DNA from: Lophium mytilinum
Lineage: Eukaryota > Ascomycota > Dothideomycetes > Mytilinidiales > Mytilinidiaceae
Assembly (NCBI GenBank): GCA_010093605.1
Contig: MU004188.1
Location: forward strand, 568,341-632,340
Direction: 5' to 3'
Length of the DNA: 64,000 bases
The notes under the pieces: generated by a model
Told to the model about the DNA's origin: nothing
Databases searched by the model: none
The model's input: the letters and a program-made list of their open reading frames with translations, nothing else
Part shown: piece after piece, positions 36,528 to 48,834 of the stretch
How positions within the stretch are numbered: the stretch's first letter is position 1
Layout of the letters: every line of letters starts with the position of its first letter
Program-made: the position numbers and the translations under genes

Positions 36528-37172
36528 TTATCTTTCAGGCTCTCGCCGCGCTCGCCACTCATCGAGTGCCTCATCCGCCGTTTGCGGAGCTGTCTCTATG
36601 CATCTCTCTCCAACAAGCGCCCATGTCCTCGCCCGTATTATGTTTTCCACGCTCCTCTCATTGCGTAATAAACTCGCTAGGATCTCCGTCCTTGCCTCTC
36701 TTGGAAAATACCGAGCACTGTACGGATCCAAGCGCTCATTAACCACCCTCTCTCTTGCGTGTGCGGATTCCACTTGGCGTAATATAGAATCCGGATCGTC
36801 GGGGTCTGGAGACGTTGCAACGCTGGCACAGTATGTCAAGACATCCGATCGCGTCTGCCATGATGGAAAAAGGACCTTGTCCTTGAATGTTCGGCACGAC
36901 CTTGAATCTATCGGCCGTTTCGATTGCGTCCGGGTCTGGCGCGAAGAGGTGGAGGATGGGTCGAAGCCTTCGCTCGCTGGTGTGAGTAGCGCATTTAGGT
37001 TTTGTGCGATTGAGTCGTCTATCGTGGATCGTGATATTCGAAGAAAATCTACCCTTGAAGCATTACTCAGTGGTCGGACCTGAGGATCGGGTGATATTTG
37101 CTTACCTCGTAGGGCCGTTTGGTTGAAGCAGAACTGCGGAGTCAATCGCGGCTCGTCTAGTGGCTTCGCCAT
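36528..37172 (-). CDS. Cid2/MIX23 family protein
   Basis: Two exons (37172-37106, 37048-36528) give 195 aa. The family takes its name from caffeine-induced death protein 2 of fission yeast and includes the mitochondrial intermembrane-space protein MIX23/CCDC58. Diagnostic stretches are LTPQFCFNQTALR joined to DFLRISRSTIDDSI, the conserved FKDKVLFPSWQTRSDVLTYC block, then RERVVNERLDPYSARYFPREAR. Several Cys residues are conserved with the family and may form disulphides. The 57-nt intron is a multiple of three with no stop, so its retention would add 19 residues inside the first helix; conservation favours removal. The gene is divergent from DNA ligase I, sharing a 0.5-kb promoter. Confidence 0.87.
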   Translation of the reverse strand: MAKPLDEPRLTPQFCFNQTALRGKQISPDPQVRPLSNASRVDFLRISRSTIDDSIAQNLNALLTPASEGFDPSSTSSRQTRTQSKRPIDSRSCRTFKDKVLFPSWQTRSDVLTYCASVATSPDPDDPDSILRQVESAHARERVVNERLDPYSARYFPREARTEILASLLRNERSVENIIRARTWALVGERCIETAPQTADEALDEWRARREPER

Positions 37173-37668
37173 GGTAGTCTTATGAGTCTTCTCGTCGTCT
37201 GCGGCAGGGTGCTCGCCGGCTGGGGCAGCTTGTCGCCGCCAGAGAATCTCCGCCAGTATCGTGATGACGTAAGGTGACTATTAACGGGATGGGAACGTAT
37301 GTATCTGGGAATGTGAGGAACGATGGTAGATGCAATATTCTTGGTGGAAGAGGATATAGTGAATCAGTGGCGGCCGTGATGTATGATGCCGATAGTCCTT
37401 GGTGTTGAGGTCCCCCAGTCGGGGATCGCCGCCTAAAGTCCGACATCATCGCGTCCAACGCGCCTTCGCGTTTCTATTCACCGTTGATCTCCCCGCTCTG
37501 GTTATGCTGTTGACCTTACCGTGTACACCTCATGCCGCATTGAAACCGTCACGGCTCCTGTTTTTACGCCCGTCTCTGCTCATCAACAGTATCATTCCAC
37601 TCTCTTCATCCCGCGCAGCATCCCGTACACCATCACCTGTACATTATTGTCTGTACCATTCTCCGGCC
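37173..37668. promoter_or_regulatory. Divergent Cid2/CDC9 promoter with three MCB-like cores
   Basis: ACGCG-type cores lie at 37450-37454 (CGCGT), 37458-37462 (ACGCG) and 37467-37471 (CGCGT), three within 22 bp. They sit 198-219 bp before the main ligase ATG and about 35-55 bp before an upstream in-frame ATG at 37504. MBF-type G1/S control is inferred from yeast. Confidence 0.5.
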
Positions 37669-40600
37669 ATGCCTCCGAAGCAGGCCACCCTCGGGTATGT
37701 TAGGCCATCTCAGACTACTTTAGGGTGCGGTTCAAGCTGTCATCCCAAGTGTACGCCATTGGATCACATCGCTAACCCGTCAATAGCAAGTTCTTTGGCC
37801 GCACTGACGGAACCAAGCCTACCCCTCAGCAGTCAAAGCTCTCCTTCTCAACCAAATTGAAGAAAACCACTCCAAATGAAGAGACCAATGGAGACGGTAA
37901 TGCTCAGGCAGAGGAGGAGCCTACTGCAGGATCACCAGCAAGATCAGGATCAGACGGCGATGCGCTGATGGTAGATGCGGATGAGTCGGTGAAGAAGACG
38001 GCCAATGGCACCCATGCCTCACCTGATGTAGAAGACTCGGATAAAGCCGGTATGTTTTAGTCGTTGCTAGACAACTCGCTTTTCGCTCACTAAACACCAC
38101 TGCTCCCTTCTCTTATCCTCATCACTGACACAATGCGATTACGATCAGGCAAAGACAAAGGCGACGAGATATCAAGCGAGAACTGGAAGAAGCGCCCAGC
38201 CAAGGAGGAAGAGTCTTCTGAAGACGAACCACCAGTTAAGAAGCAGCGTAGAAAAGCCAAGCCTCAATCAAGCTCCAACCCGAAGACGAAACCCAAACCA
38301 GCCAACCCAAAATCCACTCCAGCGAAACAGAAGCTGAAGCCAACCGGAGCGCCTGCAGTGCTGAATGGCAAAGCAAAGCAAGAGCCCAAGGAAGAGAGCG
38401 AAGACGACGAGGATGTCAAGGTGAAGCCTGAGGGTCTAGCGTCTAAAAAGACCTCGCCCAAGGATAAGGCAGAGGACGCAGAGGACGTGAGGGTGAAGCC
38501 GAAGGTTTCGGCATCCAAAAAGAGTCCTGTCAAAAAGGAGCCAGAGGAAGAGAAGGAACCTGTGAATGAATCAGAGCCCGAGGAAGAATCTTCAGACGAA
38601 GATGAGAAGCCAGAAGTCGCCGCCAAGGCTCGACAGAAGGTTCAATCGACGCTCACAGCTACTGGAAAGGATCCGTATCCAGACTGGAAAGCTGGAGATC
38701 CCGTGCCATACGCTGCTCTCTGTACCACTTTCTCCAAGATTGAGATGACGACAAAACGACTCGAGATCCAGGCCCATTGTTCGCTCTTCCTACGCCAAGT
38801 CCTGCGTCTGACTCCAACAGACTTGCTACCAACTATTTTACTCATGATCAACAAACTGGCGGCAGATTTTGCTGGTGTTGAGCTAGGCATTGGAGAGTCA
38901 TTGATTATGAAGGCCATTGGCGAAAGCACTGGCAGGAGCCTTGCTGTCATCAAGACAGATCAAAACGAGATCGGTGACCTTGGACTAGTTGCAGCGAAGA
39001 GTAGGTCGAACCAAGGGACACTCTTCAAACCGAAGGCTCTCACCGTCAGAGGTGTGCACGAAGGCCTGATGGCTATCGCTACGATCGAAGGACAGGGGTC
39101 GCAGAGCAACAAGGTCGCGGGTATCAAGAAGCTACTCTCTGCGGCTGACGCTCATCTCACTGGAAAAGGCAGCAAGGGCGTTGATATCACGAAGGACAAG
39201 GGTGGTCCCAGTGAGGCAAAATTCATTGTTCGAACTCTAGAGGGCAAATTGAGGTTAGGTCTGGCCGAGAAGACGGTACTCATTTCACTGTCACAGGCCA
39301 TGGTCTTCCATGAGACAACATCCAAGGGAAACAAGATTCCTTCGACCGACAAATTGGCCAAGGGCGAGAAGACTCTGAAGTCTGTCTATAGTGAGCTGCC
39401 CAGCTACGAAGTCATCATCCCAGCGATGCTAGAACACGGCCTGGATAATCTCCCGGATAATTGCAAACTTCAGCCCGGCGTTCCGTTAAAGCCTATGCTT
39501 GCGAAGCCGACAAAATCTATTACCGAGGTTCTTGATCGATTCGATGGAAAGCAATTTACCTGCGAGTACAAATACGACGGAGAGAGAGCTCAAATACATT
39601 TCGTGGCGCACGACACTGCTCAAGAGTATGCGACCGCAACCGCCATCTCATCCGCTGGAAAGAGTTCAAAGGGTATTGCAAATATCTTCTCCCGCAACTC
39701 TGAGGACCTTTCCAAAAAGTATCCGGATATCCTAGGAAAGCTACCAAGTTGGGTCAAGGATGGGACAAAGAGCTTCGTCCTTGACTGTGAGACGGTGGCA
39801 TGGGATATGGTTGAAAAGAAGGTGCTGCCGTTCCAGCAGTTGATGACTCGGAAACGGAAAGACGTTAAGACGGAGGAGATCAAGGTCAAGGTTTGCGTTT
39901 TTGCCTTCGATATGCTGTTCCTCAATGGCGAGGTATGTGACATCTTCCAAAAGCGAGACTACCAGACTGACACACAAGTAGCCTCTTGTCAACAAAGCGT
40001 TCCGGGAGCGTAGAGAACTCCTTCACGCTTCGTTCGTCGAAACCGAGGGCGAATTCGCTTTTGCTAAGTTCGGCGACAGCAACGAGCTAGAGGAGATTCA
40101 GGTCCTCCTCGAAGACAGCGTGAAGTCAGGATGCGAAGGTCTGATGGTCAAGATGTTGGATGGACCGGAGAGTAGCTATGAGCCTAGCAAGCGCAGTCAA
40201 AATTGGCTAAAAGTACGATTCCTCCACCACTTATTTCGGCTTTTCACGTATACTAATCAACCCTTCAAACAGGTCAAGAAAGACTACCTCGCTGGTGTGG
40301 GCGACTCACTCGACCTCGTCGTTTTAGGAGCCTACTACGGCAAGGGCAAGCGCACTTCCTGGTACGGCGCCTTCCTCCTCGCGTGCTACAACCCATCTAC
40401 CCAGCTCTACGAATCCGTCTGTAACATCGGCACCGGTTTCTCCGAAGCCATCCTCGAAGAACTGCACACCGAGCTCAGCCAGATTGTCATCGAGCGTCCA
40501 AAACCCTTCTACTCGCATTCTGCCGGCAACAAGGACCAGCCTGACGTCTGGTTTGAGCCACGCGAGGTGTGGGAGATCAAGACGGCCGACCTCACGCTCT

Positions 40601-40809
40601 CGCCGCGGTACAAGGCGGCTGCGGACCAGCTGGGTGGAAGTAATGGCGGGAAGGGGATTAGTCTGAGGTTCCCGCGATTCATTAAGCGCCGGGACGACAA
40701 GAAGCCAGATCAGGCGACCAGTAGTCGGATGGTGGCTGAGATGTATCAGAAGCAAGAGAGCGTGGGTGGGAAGAAGGGACCGGCTGTTGATGATGACTTC
40801 GAATATTAG
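37669..40809 (+). CDS. CDC9: DNA ligase I (ATP-dependent)
   Basis: Five exons (37669-37694, 37787-38049, 38149-39932, 39982-40212, 40273-40809) give 946 aa. The enzyme seals Okazaki-fragment nicks. A perfect PIP box for PCNA, QATLGKFF, sits at residues 5-12 and is split by intron 1. A long Lys/Glu/Ser-rich linker follows to about residue 250. The DNA-binding, adenylation and OB-fold domains come next. The adenylated lysine is Lys571 in EYKYDGERAQIHF. SGCEGLMVKML and the WLK motif (split at exon 4/5 as WLK, VKKDYL) are intact. The same frame is open upstream to an ATG at 37504, which would add 55 residues rich in Arg, Leu and Ser with no acidic residue, like a mitochondrial presequence. Confidence 0.97.
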
Positions 40810-41575
40810 GGTGTACCCGACGGTGGACAGGTATGGGTGCTAAGGAAAGGGGCACGGTGAACAAGAAAACTAGTGGAGTCTACGGGATATGCATGCATCT
40901 GTTGTTAAGGTGGGCGGATTTGTTTTGCGAGCGCTTCGTATGCTACTGCGGCTTACCGCGATGGCGCATCTGAGAATTAGGCTGTGGTTCTAGTTAATGT
41001 AAATTACGTGATAGATGCGATGTCTTCACTCTTTCCATGGCTTCTCATGTGGCTGTATTTCAAATGCCAATGGGAGATATATCAGTCAACTTTTACGTCC
41101 AGTTTCCATTCTTTTGAGTATTATGGGGAGTGCTACGAACATCCTCCGGCTCGAGTCTTGCTCGCTGAACACCACTGTCAGGGGCAGCCCAGCTGTGAGG
41201 TGCGCAGTAAGGAAGGAGGTAGCCCGATATCCACGGCACCAACCGTTACATCGTGTACGGAATTTTTGATAGCGTACGGGGGCAGCTCAAACAGTGGTAG
41301 AAGAATGTGCACAGACTTGTGGCAAGGTACCGTGTTGGATGTTTCAGAATACAGTTGATGGTATGTTGACTGCTACTTTTCGTTCAACGAACCTTTGACT
41401 CGGGCCCCTCACCTCCATAGCAGTAACCTGAAGTCACTTCTGTAAGGACTTGCAATGGTTGTGTGCACACTCTCGACCACCTTCTCAACAGAAGCCGTCA
41501 CTCAGGTAGCTGCAGCCGTTGGTGTATGAACATGGTCTGGTTCCATATACCCTTTAAGTTTGTGAGTGTATAATG
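40810..41575. other. Convergent intergenic region, CDC9 and DBP4
   Basis: About 770 bp between two converging genes. It is presumably shared by their 3' UTRs. No exon chain or conserved motif is seen. Confidence 0.6.
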
Positions 41576-44120
41576 CTAACCGAGCAACCCCGACGCCATC
41601 GCCTCCAAATCCTCCAATGTCTGTGGCTGCTCCACAACCGTCCCCTTCCCCTTCTTCCCTCTCTTCCGTACCCGCTCACCCGCCTCCTCATCGCTCTCGT
41701 CCTCAAACCACTTCTTCGGTCTCTTCGCAGGCGGTGGACTCGCATCTTTCTCCTGGGCAGCATCGTACACGTCCTGCGTAACATCCAAGAACGCGTTGAA
41801 CGCATCCTCATTCGCCGCCCCGTCAAGCTCAACACCACCATCGCTCTCCTCAGCCTCCTCAGCTTCAGCCTCAGCCGCCCTCCTCTTTTTCTTTTCTTTC
41901 TTAGCCTTCTTCCGTGCACGCTCGACTTCTTTATCGCCCACATCTTCCTTGAGCACGCGCTCTCTTTCTGTCTCCAAGAAGCGCTGTCTCTGCTCCTCTG
42001 CCTCGCCCTTCGCTTTGAACGCGTCTTCGTCTTCGAGCTCGTAGACCTCGTGAGCGTTGCCTTCGTCGTCGAAGAGAATCTTTGAACCCCTGTTCTTCAG
42101 CTTGAGCATCTTCTTCTTCGATTTGAGGAGCTTCTCCCGGCGCTTGCTGTCCAATATGAGAGGCGTGACGGCGCCAGGAAGATCGACAACCTTGTGCTTA
42201 GGCCCAGTCTCATCCTCACTATCATCATCTAGCTCCGAGAGCTGTTCGTCAATGGGGATGCGGCGTTTGACAGAGAGGAAGTCGTCATCGTCGACGGCTG
42301 CGGTGGTGGCTTGCGACTCGGATTTATTCTCGTCGTCCTCGGTTCTGATGAGTTTCGTATAGTGGTCCGTGAAGACGTCTTGATTGGTTCTCTCAAACAT
42401 GCGATCGTGCTTCGTTCGCACGCCATCCTTGCTCTTCGGTAGTTTCTTCGCCGCGCCGTCCGCCTCTTCTTCGTCTTCGGAGTCCGAAAGCGCATGGCGT
42501 GGAGCGTTCTTCCGGTCCTTGACATTCTCGCCCTTCATGAACTTGATGTGAGGCGCACCCGGCAATCCTAAGCTAGCCGCGAATTCTTCGAGATCGTACT
42601 CGGAGAGTTTGAAGACGGCTTTGTCGTGTTGGAGATACAAACTTCGGACGTATGACACGAATGCTTTCTGACCGAGGTATTTCAGCTGGGGATCTTTGAA
42701 GCACATATTTTGGAGTTGACTCTTCAGTGTTTGGAGCTTCTTTTGGCGGATGTTGATTCGCTCGATTGGAACTTTCTTTTGCATCAGACGCTCTAACATC
42801 GCTTCCTCCTCGCTTGGCGCGAGAAAGAGGACAGCTTTACCGTCGCGTTCGTACCTTGCGGTTCGTCCTACGCGATGGATGTAAGTATCGACATCCTCAG
42901 GGCAATCTACTTGAACCACCCAGTCGACTGCTGGGAAGTCGAGACCCCTCGCGGCGACATCGGTAGCAAAGAGGCATGAGTTCTTGGATGCGGAGAACTT
43001 GTGTGTGATTTCCATCCTGACTGTCTGTTTTTGGGAGCCATGAAGATGGAGGAGGGGGATTCCGGGCTGCATATGTCGGAATGAATCGTACACAAAGCTA
43101 GGAAAGGTTAGATAAGACTCTCCAGTCAACGGACGACCGACTTACCGAACTTGTTTCGCAGAAGAGAGAAACACTAAAATCTTCTGCTTCTTACTCGCCT
43201 GTATAAAACTCCAAAGCGTATCTATCTTCTCATGAAGCGGCGTAATAACATAATTTTGCTGAAGCGACTTCGGAGTAGCAGCCGCCGCTCCCTCGTCGAC
43301 AGAAACATACTCCGGGTCCTTCAAACTCAATCGTGCCAGATCCTGTACCCGCCGTGATTGCGTAGCCGAAAACAGCAGTGTCTGACGCTCTTTTGGGAGG
43401 TATTCTACAATAGCGTCCACATCTCGCTGGAAGCCCATGTCAAGGATCCGATCCGCCTCGTCTAGCACTAGCATCCTTAGATTGTCGACATCGAACCCCG
43501 CTGTCTGAGACAAATGTTGCAACAAGCGACCCGGCGTCGCAACGACAATATTCATACGCGCGAGCGCGGCTTGCTCTTCCGCAAGACTCTTTCCTCCAAT
43601 TACTAAGCCAGCAGCAAACATGTGGCCCTTGGATCCGATCCTTCGGAGGACGTCGAAAATTTGGGTTGCGAGCTCTCGAGTGGGCGAGAGGATTATACCC
43701 GCCAGTCCGGCGTCTACACCAACACATTGGGCACGGTAAAGGTTTTCAAGCAATGGGACTAGAAAGGCTAGCGTTTTCCCCTGGCCGGTCTTCGCGGCGC
43801 CTAGCAGGTCTTTGCCCTTGAGGATATATGGAATCGATTTGGCTTGGATGTCGGTCATGACGGAGAAGTGGGCAGCTTTGAGGCCGGCGCGAGTGAAGTC
43901 GGAGAGCGGGAGTTCTTTGAAGTCTTTCGACGTGCTGGTTTTGGGGTCCTAGAATATTGTGAGCGCGAGTATACAGGATTATATAGGATTCATGGTATAC
44001 CAGTTCTGCCACCTTCTGCTCCAGCGCCTCGATGTCGCCATGGTCGCGCTTCCGTTTCTGCGTGCCCAGCTGCTTCTTTGGTTTGGTGGGCCTCGTGCGG
44101 CCGGTGACTGTGGGCGCCAT
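41576..44120 (-). CDS. DBP4: DEAD-box RNA helicase Dbp4/Hca4
   Basis: Three exons (44120-44001, 43948-43146, 43097-41576) give 814 aa. Dbp4 releases the U14 snoRNA during early 18S rRNA maturation in the nucleolus. Helicase motifs are present in order: [10 protein letters not shown] (Q motif), AKTGQGKT (I), PTRELA (Ia), TPGRLLQH (Ib), [12 protein letters not shown] (II), FSATQ (III), [10 protein letters not shown] (V) and HRVGRTAR (VI). The family-specific extension follows: [11 protein letters not shown], the [21 protein letters not shown] block and [10 protein letters not shown] long charged C-terminal tail with Asp/Glu and Lys runs ends the protein. The gene is divergent from the J-protein gene. 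The phase-consistent splices restore [11 protein letters not shown]. Confidence 0.96.
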
Positions 44121-44599
44121 TCTCAACACATGGAGAGAGTGTAGTGTTGGAGTTTGAGGTCGGAATAAATTTCATGCACGGGCCAGTCGGAAAAGTGGGT
44201 CTAGTTTTCGTCCCTCTTGTTGCGGGGCGGGATCCCTTGAATATTAAGTGGTAGTCTACGAATATTTGCGAAGTTAATATCCTATTTTAACGTAAACCCT
44301 ATCTCTGGGCTTGTATAAACATGCCTAGCCCGGCCTGACGTCCCCGGGTAGATTATCAAGAATTGCTAAACAACTGTTTCGGCAAGCCGACAGCTGTCCG
44401 GGTCACCCCAAACAGTGCTAGTTAGACTGCCACTTTACCTTCTAGCCTGCGGGGCCCTCCATCAACACACCTGCAGCCTTGCCATGCTGTGCTTCCTCGA
44501 CATTTTGTGAGAGGGCCTTCACTACTCACCTTCCTCGAGCTTACAAGCCCACTTCATTCATTCAACCTCACTCACAAGAAACTGCACATCGCCACCACA
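44121..44599. promoter_or_regulatory. Divergent DBP4/J-protein promoter
   Basis: This 479-bp region serves two divergent genes. It contains the palindromic motif at 44308-44334 that is shared with 11611-11641. Confidence 0.45.
44308..44334 (+). repeat. Palindromic motif, second copy
   Basis: GGCTTGTATAAACATG followed by CCTAGCCCGGC; arms GGGC and GCCC flank the shared loop TTGTATAAACATG. It differs from the copy at 11614-11641 by one missing base and one T/C change. Confidence 0.6.
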
Positions 44600-45410
44600 A
44601 TGGCCTCCCCCCAAGACGACGACGACAGCCTCGACGCCCTCAACTCGCTCGAAAAAGAAGCCAAAGAATTCGACAAGGTACTTTCCCCTCCCTGCCCCCC
44701 AAAACATAAAACCACGCACTAACCAAGTCTCCAGGATGCCGAAATCGCCCGTATGCACTTCACCCCCTCCCTCAACCCCTCCCCCAAACCCTCAACTAAC
44801 CTCCTTCCCGCCCGCAGGCATCCTCTCCGCCTTCAAACTCGACGCCTACGCCATCCTCGACCTCCAACCGGGCGTCCCCGAATCCGACATCAAAGCCTGC
44901 TACCGCAAAAAGTCGCTCCTAATCCACCCGGACAAAACCTCCAACCCCTCCGCGCCCGACGCCTTCGACCTGCTCAAAAAAGCGCAGCTGGAGCTCATGG
45001 ACGACAAGCACCGCGCACGGCTCGACGAAGCCATCGCCGACGCGCGCATGCTGCTCATGCGCGAGCACAAGTGGACGGCCGACTCGCCGGAGACGCGTAC
45101 TAAGGAGTTTGCGGTGGATTGGCGCGAGAAGACGAAGGAGGTGCTGATTGATAACGAGTTAAGGCGGCGGAAGCAGCTGAAGGCGCAGTTGCAGGAGGAA
45201 GGGCGGGCGCAGCGGAAGGAGGAGGAGGAGGTGGAGGCGCGGAAGCGGAAGAGGGAGCATGATCAGGCGTGGGAGCAGAGTCGGGAGCAGCGGATTGGGA
45301 GTTGGCGGGATTTTAAGGGGGGCAAGGGGGAGGCGAAGAAGGGGACGGGGGATGGGGAGGGGGAGAGGCCGAAGATGAAGAAGAAGAAGAAGATCAAGGC
45401 GCTTGGGTGA
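44600..45410 (+). CDS. J-domain protein, DNAJC8/Spf31 type
   Basis: Three exons (44600-44677, 44735-44750, 44818-45410) give 228 aa. Relatives (human DNAJC8, fission yeast Spf31) associate with spliceosomes and are thought to recruit Hsp70. The opening LNSLEKEAKEFDKDAEI is typical of this subgroup. The J domain runs from about residue 38 to 105, with the essential HPD at 68-70. The rest is a very charged Lys/Glu/Arg helix ending in a poly-Lys stretch (MKKKKKIKALG), likely a nuclear signal. Exon 2 is a 16-nt microexon encoding DAEIA. Orthology to Spf31 is inferred from layout and length. Confidence 0.9.
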
Positions 45411-46620
45411 GGAGGGGCGGTTGGGGGCTGTGACCAGTGTTGGTGGGGGAGGGTGCTGAGCTGAGTGATGAGCGAAGAACCGGCATGTGACGGACGTGCT
45501 GGTGAAGCCTATCGGTTTCTTGCATGCGGGTGATGGGATTCAAGGCGTCTTATGGGTGCTGGAGTTTGGCTCGGCTTGCTGAGGCTGGCGATGGCGTCAG
45601 GCATGGCCCTGCTTCATTTCACGGGAGCGAACTCCAAGTTCAGAGATCATCGGATTGACAGAGCGGCTCATATTGCACTGAGCCCTCAGGCCATGCTATT
45701 CTCTACAATACACGATACAAATATGGCCCATTGGTGTATAAATGGTGACCCCGAAAGAGCCCTTCATCTCCAGCATCATCCTCCTCACAATCTGCGAGCC
45801 TGCCAAAACGCTGACCGCGAACCATGGGCGACCTCCCCCACACGAGCCAACAGGCGTGACGACGGCGTCGTACAAGCCAGGACGCGACCGTTAGCCAGCG
45901 TCACTGCCTGACCAACCGTGCATGAGGCCTGCAGCCGCATCGTTAAAATTCCCCGAAGACGCCCAATCAGCCCGCACCACAAGCCACAGCGTGCCCACAG
46001 ATCGCTGCTGTTGGTGATCCCGTTGCATGGAATCCGCGTCCACCACAACGCCCTTGCCCACGCAAGAGCTCGCCGGATCCCCTCGAGCGCTGGTCATGCG
46101 TAAGCTCCCCCCGTCCCATAATAAGAAACCATTGTCCCCGGCTCTTGTCCTTTAAATGCTTTCCAACGCCTCGTATGCGCCGTCCTGGCTGTTCTCAACC
46201 ACCGAGATTACATGCCTGTCCTTGGCCCCCCTCTCTTATTTCCCCCTCCCTCCCCTGCCTCGCACATGTGTATAGGTATGCCCATGTATCCCCGCCGTGA
46301 CCATAATGGAAAACTTGGTGAACCCGGAAAATCTGTGGTATCTCTTTCGTTTAGGAATAATGACGCGCTCGGATGCAATGAGACGGGGTGCCTGCGCAAG
46401 ACACACACACACAGGTCCAACCCCCTGGTAAAAAGATTATATGCTGCGCTACATCAGATTCGTACAACGTTTGTATTTGGAAGGGGAGCGACAAGGCCAG
46501 CTCGTCATTTCAGTCGCAAATCCGGTGGCGCCAGTTTCTCTTCTAAGTCGTTGCAATTCCCGCAGTGGGCCTTTCGTGTATTATTATAACCCAGGGTGCG
46601 TGTACCTCTGTATTCCTTGC
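45411..46620. other. Convergent intergenic region, 1.2 kb
   Basis: This lies between the ends of the J-protein gene and the Zn2Cys6-PAS gene. It has a short CA run near 46400-46412. No exon chain is recognisable on either strand. Confidence 0.6.
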
Positions 46621-48834
46621 TCACTCCAACACTTCGTGTATGTTCAGTCGTCGTCGCTTTTCAGGTGTTTCTGGTTGTGCTTCCGTGCCGGGCGAGGCTT
46701 CTCGTCGTCGAACTCGATCTCGGTGGCTTTCTCCAAACTCTTGTCCTAGTGGTGATGGTAGTGGCGGTGCAGGTGTAGTGCGGATCGGCGGGAGTTGGAG
46801 TCCTTCTAGTCGCGGAGGTCCCCCCTCCCGAAAGGGCCCTTGTCTTGGATCTGACGTGGCAGATTGCGGTCGTGAAGATGGCACATAGGGAGACGGATGA
46901 GACAAGGGTTGGTATGTTTGGAAATAACCAGGCTCTAGAGCAGTTGGAGAGTACCCATACGCAGGGCTATGAGTATACTGAGGGCTGCTCAGAGGAGCTT
47001 GGGGGAGCGAAGTCCTGATGGCGGAGAAATTGTAGTATGGTGACGATGGAGCAGAGGTGCTTGCCGAGGAGGCTGGGCGAGAGTATTGACCGTAATCGCG
47101 TGGAGGTGCCGAAGTGGGTCCTGATGTAGGTCCTGAAGGTACCCCGGGCTGAATGGGTGTTGGAGGCGCCATGTACGATGTCAGCAACGGAGCTGGACCA
47201 GCACTTCGTGGCATGTGAACGACGAGAGTAACAAAGTACACTGACGCTTTCGCGAGCCGGATTTGTACCTGCAAGGATTGGATCTGCCCGTTTGGCATGC
47301 GGAAGTTAAAGAGGTGGGGACGGTCTGTATACCCCTGACTGACGAGATCGACGTCGCTCTCAGGGACTGCCTGAATAGGGTCCGGTTGTCCTTGTGGAGT
47401 GATAGGAGCCATGTAAGCTGGGTCTCGGTCGTCGCGCTCCTCTCGAAGGCTATTGCGTAGTCGTTGCAGTATGTCTCGATGGCCAAAATCAACCAGCTCC
47501 GTAAAGTTCTTTCCCCGGTGGTCTCCCGCTATTAGATCCCTGAATGCCTGGTTGGACCGCAATATTACCAGATCCAAGTTCATGAAAGCCACCGGGCGCA
47601 CATAGGGTCCCATGTTCGAACCGGGGTATGGCGCCGTTGTGAACCCCCCGAGGGTGCCTATACTCGTCGGACGCGTCACCGAGCTCGGCAGCAATGGCTG
47701 CTGAGAAACAAGGGGCCTCACATCGGACCCTCGCTGAGACCTCCTGAGACCTTGCGAAGGGTCATGTTCTTGCTGCGATTGCAATAGCGGCCGCGGGATG
47801 AAATCAGACTCTGCGGCGGATAGCGTCAACGTTCGGTTCAACGACTCCCTTACGCCCTCTCGTCTCAGAGTAAACCTCTCTAGCTCTCTTTCATCTTGGT
47901 CTCGAAGTCTTGGTCTTCCTCTCTTCTTGTGTTGCACATCCCTGCATGAGTCCTATATTTAATCTGTCAGTCCGGGATCAAGACGCGCAATGCGTGCATG
48001 TCAACGGTCGGACATTTGGGTAAGTACCTGTTTTCCAGCATGGAGACAGCGAATACATGGCCTCTGTACGTCGCAACTGAGATGCGCTTTCTTGCAGTTG
48101 ACGCATGCCGACGCAACGTGTTGTTTAGTTCTTCGTGCGGTTTTGTTGGGTCGCAAAGGTTGTGGAGCAGCAATCGCCGTCGGCTGCACTTGGGGACCCG
48201 GCCCTGGACCTCCGAGCACAGTACGAGCACCACCATGAGACCCAGGAAATCCAAACTCATACGGTTGAGGCGCCTGTACCCCGCCGAAAGCGGGGCCTTG
48301 GATGACATGGCCTTGCTGATACTGGACCGGACCTCGTGGCTGCTCCCCTCCGGCATAACGCTGGTGCTGCTGCGGTATGCCCTGAGCCAACGTGGAAAGT
48401 CGCGGGTCTACTGGGGCTGCCACAGGCTCTCTGGACCGAGGCGGCTGGTTGGCGGCTGGTGGGTAGGGATGGCCCTCTTCGTCAGGATATCGAGCGGAGC
48501 GTCGACCGGGCGACTGAGACTCTGACATGGGAGGAGATGGATAGCTGTAAGGTCCCGACGTACCAGAACTAAAAGGCTGGGGGAAGCTGACCAGGTCACT
48601 ACCTGGCCGTTGACGTCGCCCAGAAGGCGTTTGGTGGAGAGTGCACGGCGGAGGCAAGGCCAGTATATTCATCGCTCTTCGCGCGCTATGCTCGAGTCCC
48701 GCGGGTGCAGCAGGAGTCAAAGGCTGGGTGCTGGTAGTGGCAGTCCCGGAGTTGGCCGGTGGGTATACTTCCTCCGGCGCGTAACGTGGAGTCTTGCAGA
48801 ACGTGGAAGATGTTGCAATCCACTGAGGCTGCAT
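46621..48834 (-). CDS. Zn2Cys6 transcription factor with PAS-like domain
   Basis: Two exons (48834-48028, 47952-46621) give 712 aa. The zinc cluster has Cys at 244, 247, 254, 260, 263 and 272 (CX2CX6CX5CX2CX8C), and the intron falls between the fifth and sixth Cys. A basic linker, VQHKKRGRPRLRD, follows directly; GRPR resembles an AT-hook. Residues about 385-515 look like a PAS fold (VRPVAFMNLDLVILRSNQAF, then a second half ending VYFVTLVVHMP). Both flanks are Pro/Gln/Ser-rich and disordered. Placing a zinc cluster before a single PAS domain is a known fungal layout, for example in gluconeogenesis regulators of the Ert1/AcuK group, but I cannot assign this gene to that group. Its upstream neighbour is a 3.8-kb gene-poor stretch. 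Confidence 0.88.
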
